A stretch of DNA of 54,316 nt from Streptococcus sp. HMSC067H01. Lineage in GTDB: Bacteria > Bacillota > Bacilli > Lactobacillales > Streptococcaceae. The DNA is taken from positions 356 to 54,671 of the forward strand of contig NZ_KV817815.1 of assembly GCF_001814775.1 (NCBI RefSeq), given 5' to 3'. The position numbers and the translations under genes were made by a program. Positions 54,261 to 54,316 of this stretch are shown piece by piece (positions within the stretch are counted from its first letter, which is position 1; each line of letters begins with the position of its first letter). The notes under the pieces are model-generated. The model did no database searches. It saw only the letters and a program-made list of their open reading frames with translations, and had not been told where the DNA came from.

Positions 54261-54316
54261 TTACTTTTCTTTACGTTTAACAGTTAGTAGAGCTACTGAT
54301 AAAACAAGACTGAGAC
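54261..54316 (-). CDS. C-terminal end of another LPXTG-type surface protein (partial)
   Basis: Eighteen codons plus two bases are visible, ending with stop at 54261. They read LSLVLSVALLTVKRKEK, a hydrophobic stretch followed by a basic tail, the standard end of a sortase cell-wall sorting signal. The LPXTG itself would lie just beyond the window edge, about 15-20 residues upstream. This is a second surface protein gene, separate from the one at the left edge. The frame has no other support, but the pattern is very typical. Confidence 0.65.
   Translation of the reverse strand, partial: LSLVLSVALLTVKRKEK

Overview
The window looks like the chromosome of a Mitis-group Streptococcus (S. mitis / S. 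oralis / S. pneumoniae relatives). It is AT-rich, and strong Shine-Dalgarno sites and TTGACA/TATAAT promoters with extended -10 elements are common. It carries YSIRK/LPXTG surface proteins and PgdA, EzrA and RodA, and has several gene strings I remember from pneumococcus: dinG-rodA-DJ-1-HAD-gyrB-ezrA, infC-rpmI-rplT, cmk-LysM protein/ferredoxin-GT2-galE, and pdxS-pdxT. Most genes lie on the minus strand. The species is inferred, not proven.

Layout. 1-5161 holds the N-terminal 1720 codons of a giant cell-wall adhesin built from repeated isopeptide-forming domains. 5573-8380 holds an SGNH hydrolase, a Cof-type HAD phosphatase and a membrane-anchored CapA-family protein. 8536-9954 holds def and rlmB on the plus strand. 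10134-12958 holds trxB, a DUF4059 protein and an amino-acid (possibly cystine) ABC transporter. 13116-14490 holds an Spx/ArsC-like protein, Ogt and a GNAT enzyme; 14625-15717 holds a DUF1836 regulator and a HlyIII-family membrane protein. 15747-17195 holds the vitamin B6 genes pdxT and pdxS. 17334-24593 holds a Pr6Pr membrane protein, YjdM, cmk, a LysM protein, ferredoxin, GT2, galE, a DadA-like oxidoreductase, a DUF34 protein and trmK. 24694-27910 holds a P-type ATPase divergent from an acyltransferase. 27991-28640 is non-coding: tRNA-Thr(GGT), an unidentified structured RNA with its own promoter and terminator, and a decayed integrase tail. 28648-34409 holds pyk, pfkA and dnaE.

34527-40182 holds a B3/B4-domain protein, gloA, and the most unusual gene pair: an HscC-type Hsp70 (554 aa) with a large membrane-anchored J-domain protein. 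By memory this pair sits between rplT and gloA, which are neighbours in pneumococcus. Then come the L20-type leader and infC-rpmI-rplT, pgdA, ezrA, gyrB, a HAD gene, DJ-1, rodA and dinG. The right end holds a 61-aa protein, nnrD, an unrecognised 274-aa protein and the last 18 codons of another LPXTG surface protein.

Cross-cutting signals. Three copies of one hairpin-rich intergenic repeat are present (about 9955-10130, 35287-35461, and inverted at 54041-54215). Several genes seem to be transcribed without a leader: the -10 box lies 5-7 nt from the start codon at pgdA, ferredoxin, dinG, the HAD gene before gyrB and the P-type ATPase. infC appears to begin at a rare AUA codon. Candidate operators include a 7-1-7 Fur/PerR-like palindrome before the P-type ATPase, an 8-bp inverted repeat at the DUF1836 transcription start, and a cre-like box in the adhesin leader. 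All calls come from reading the sequence; no search was run.
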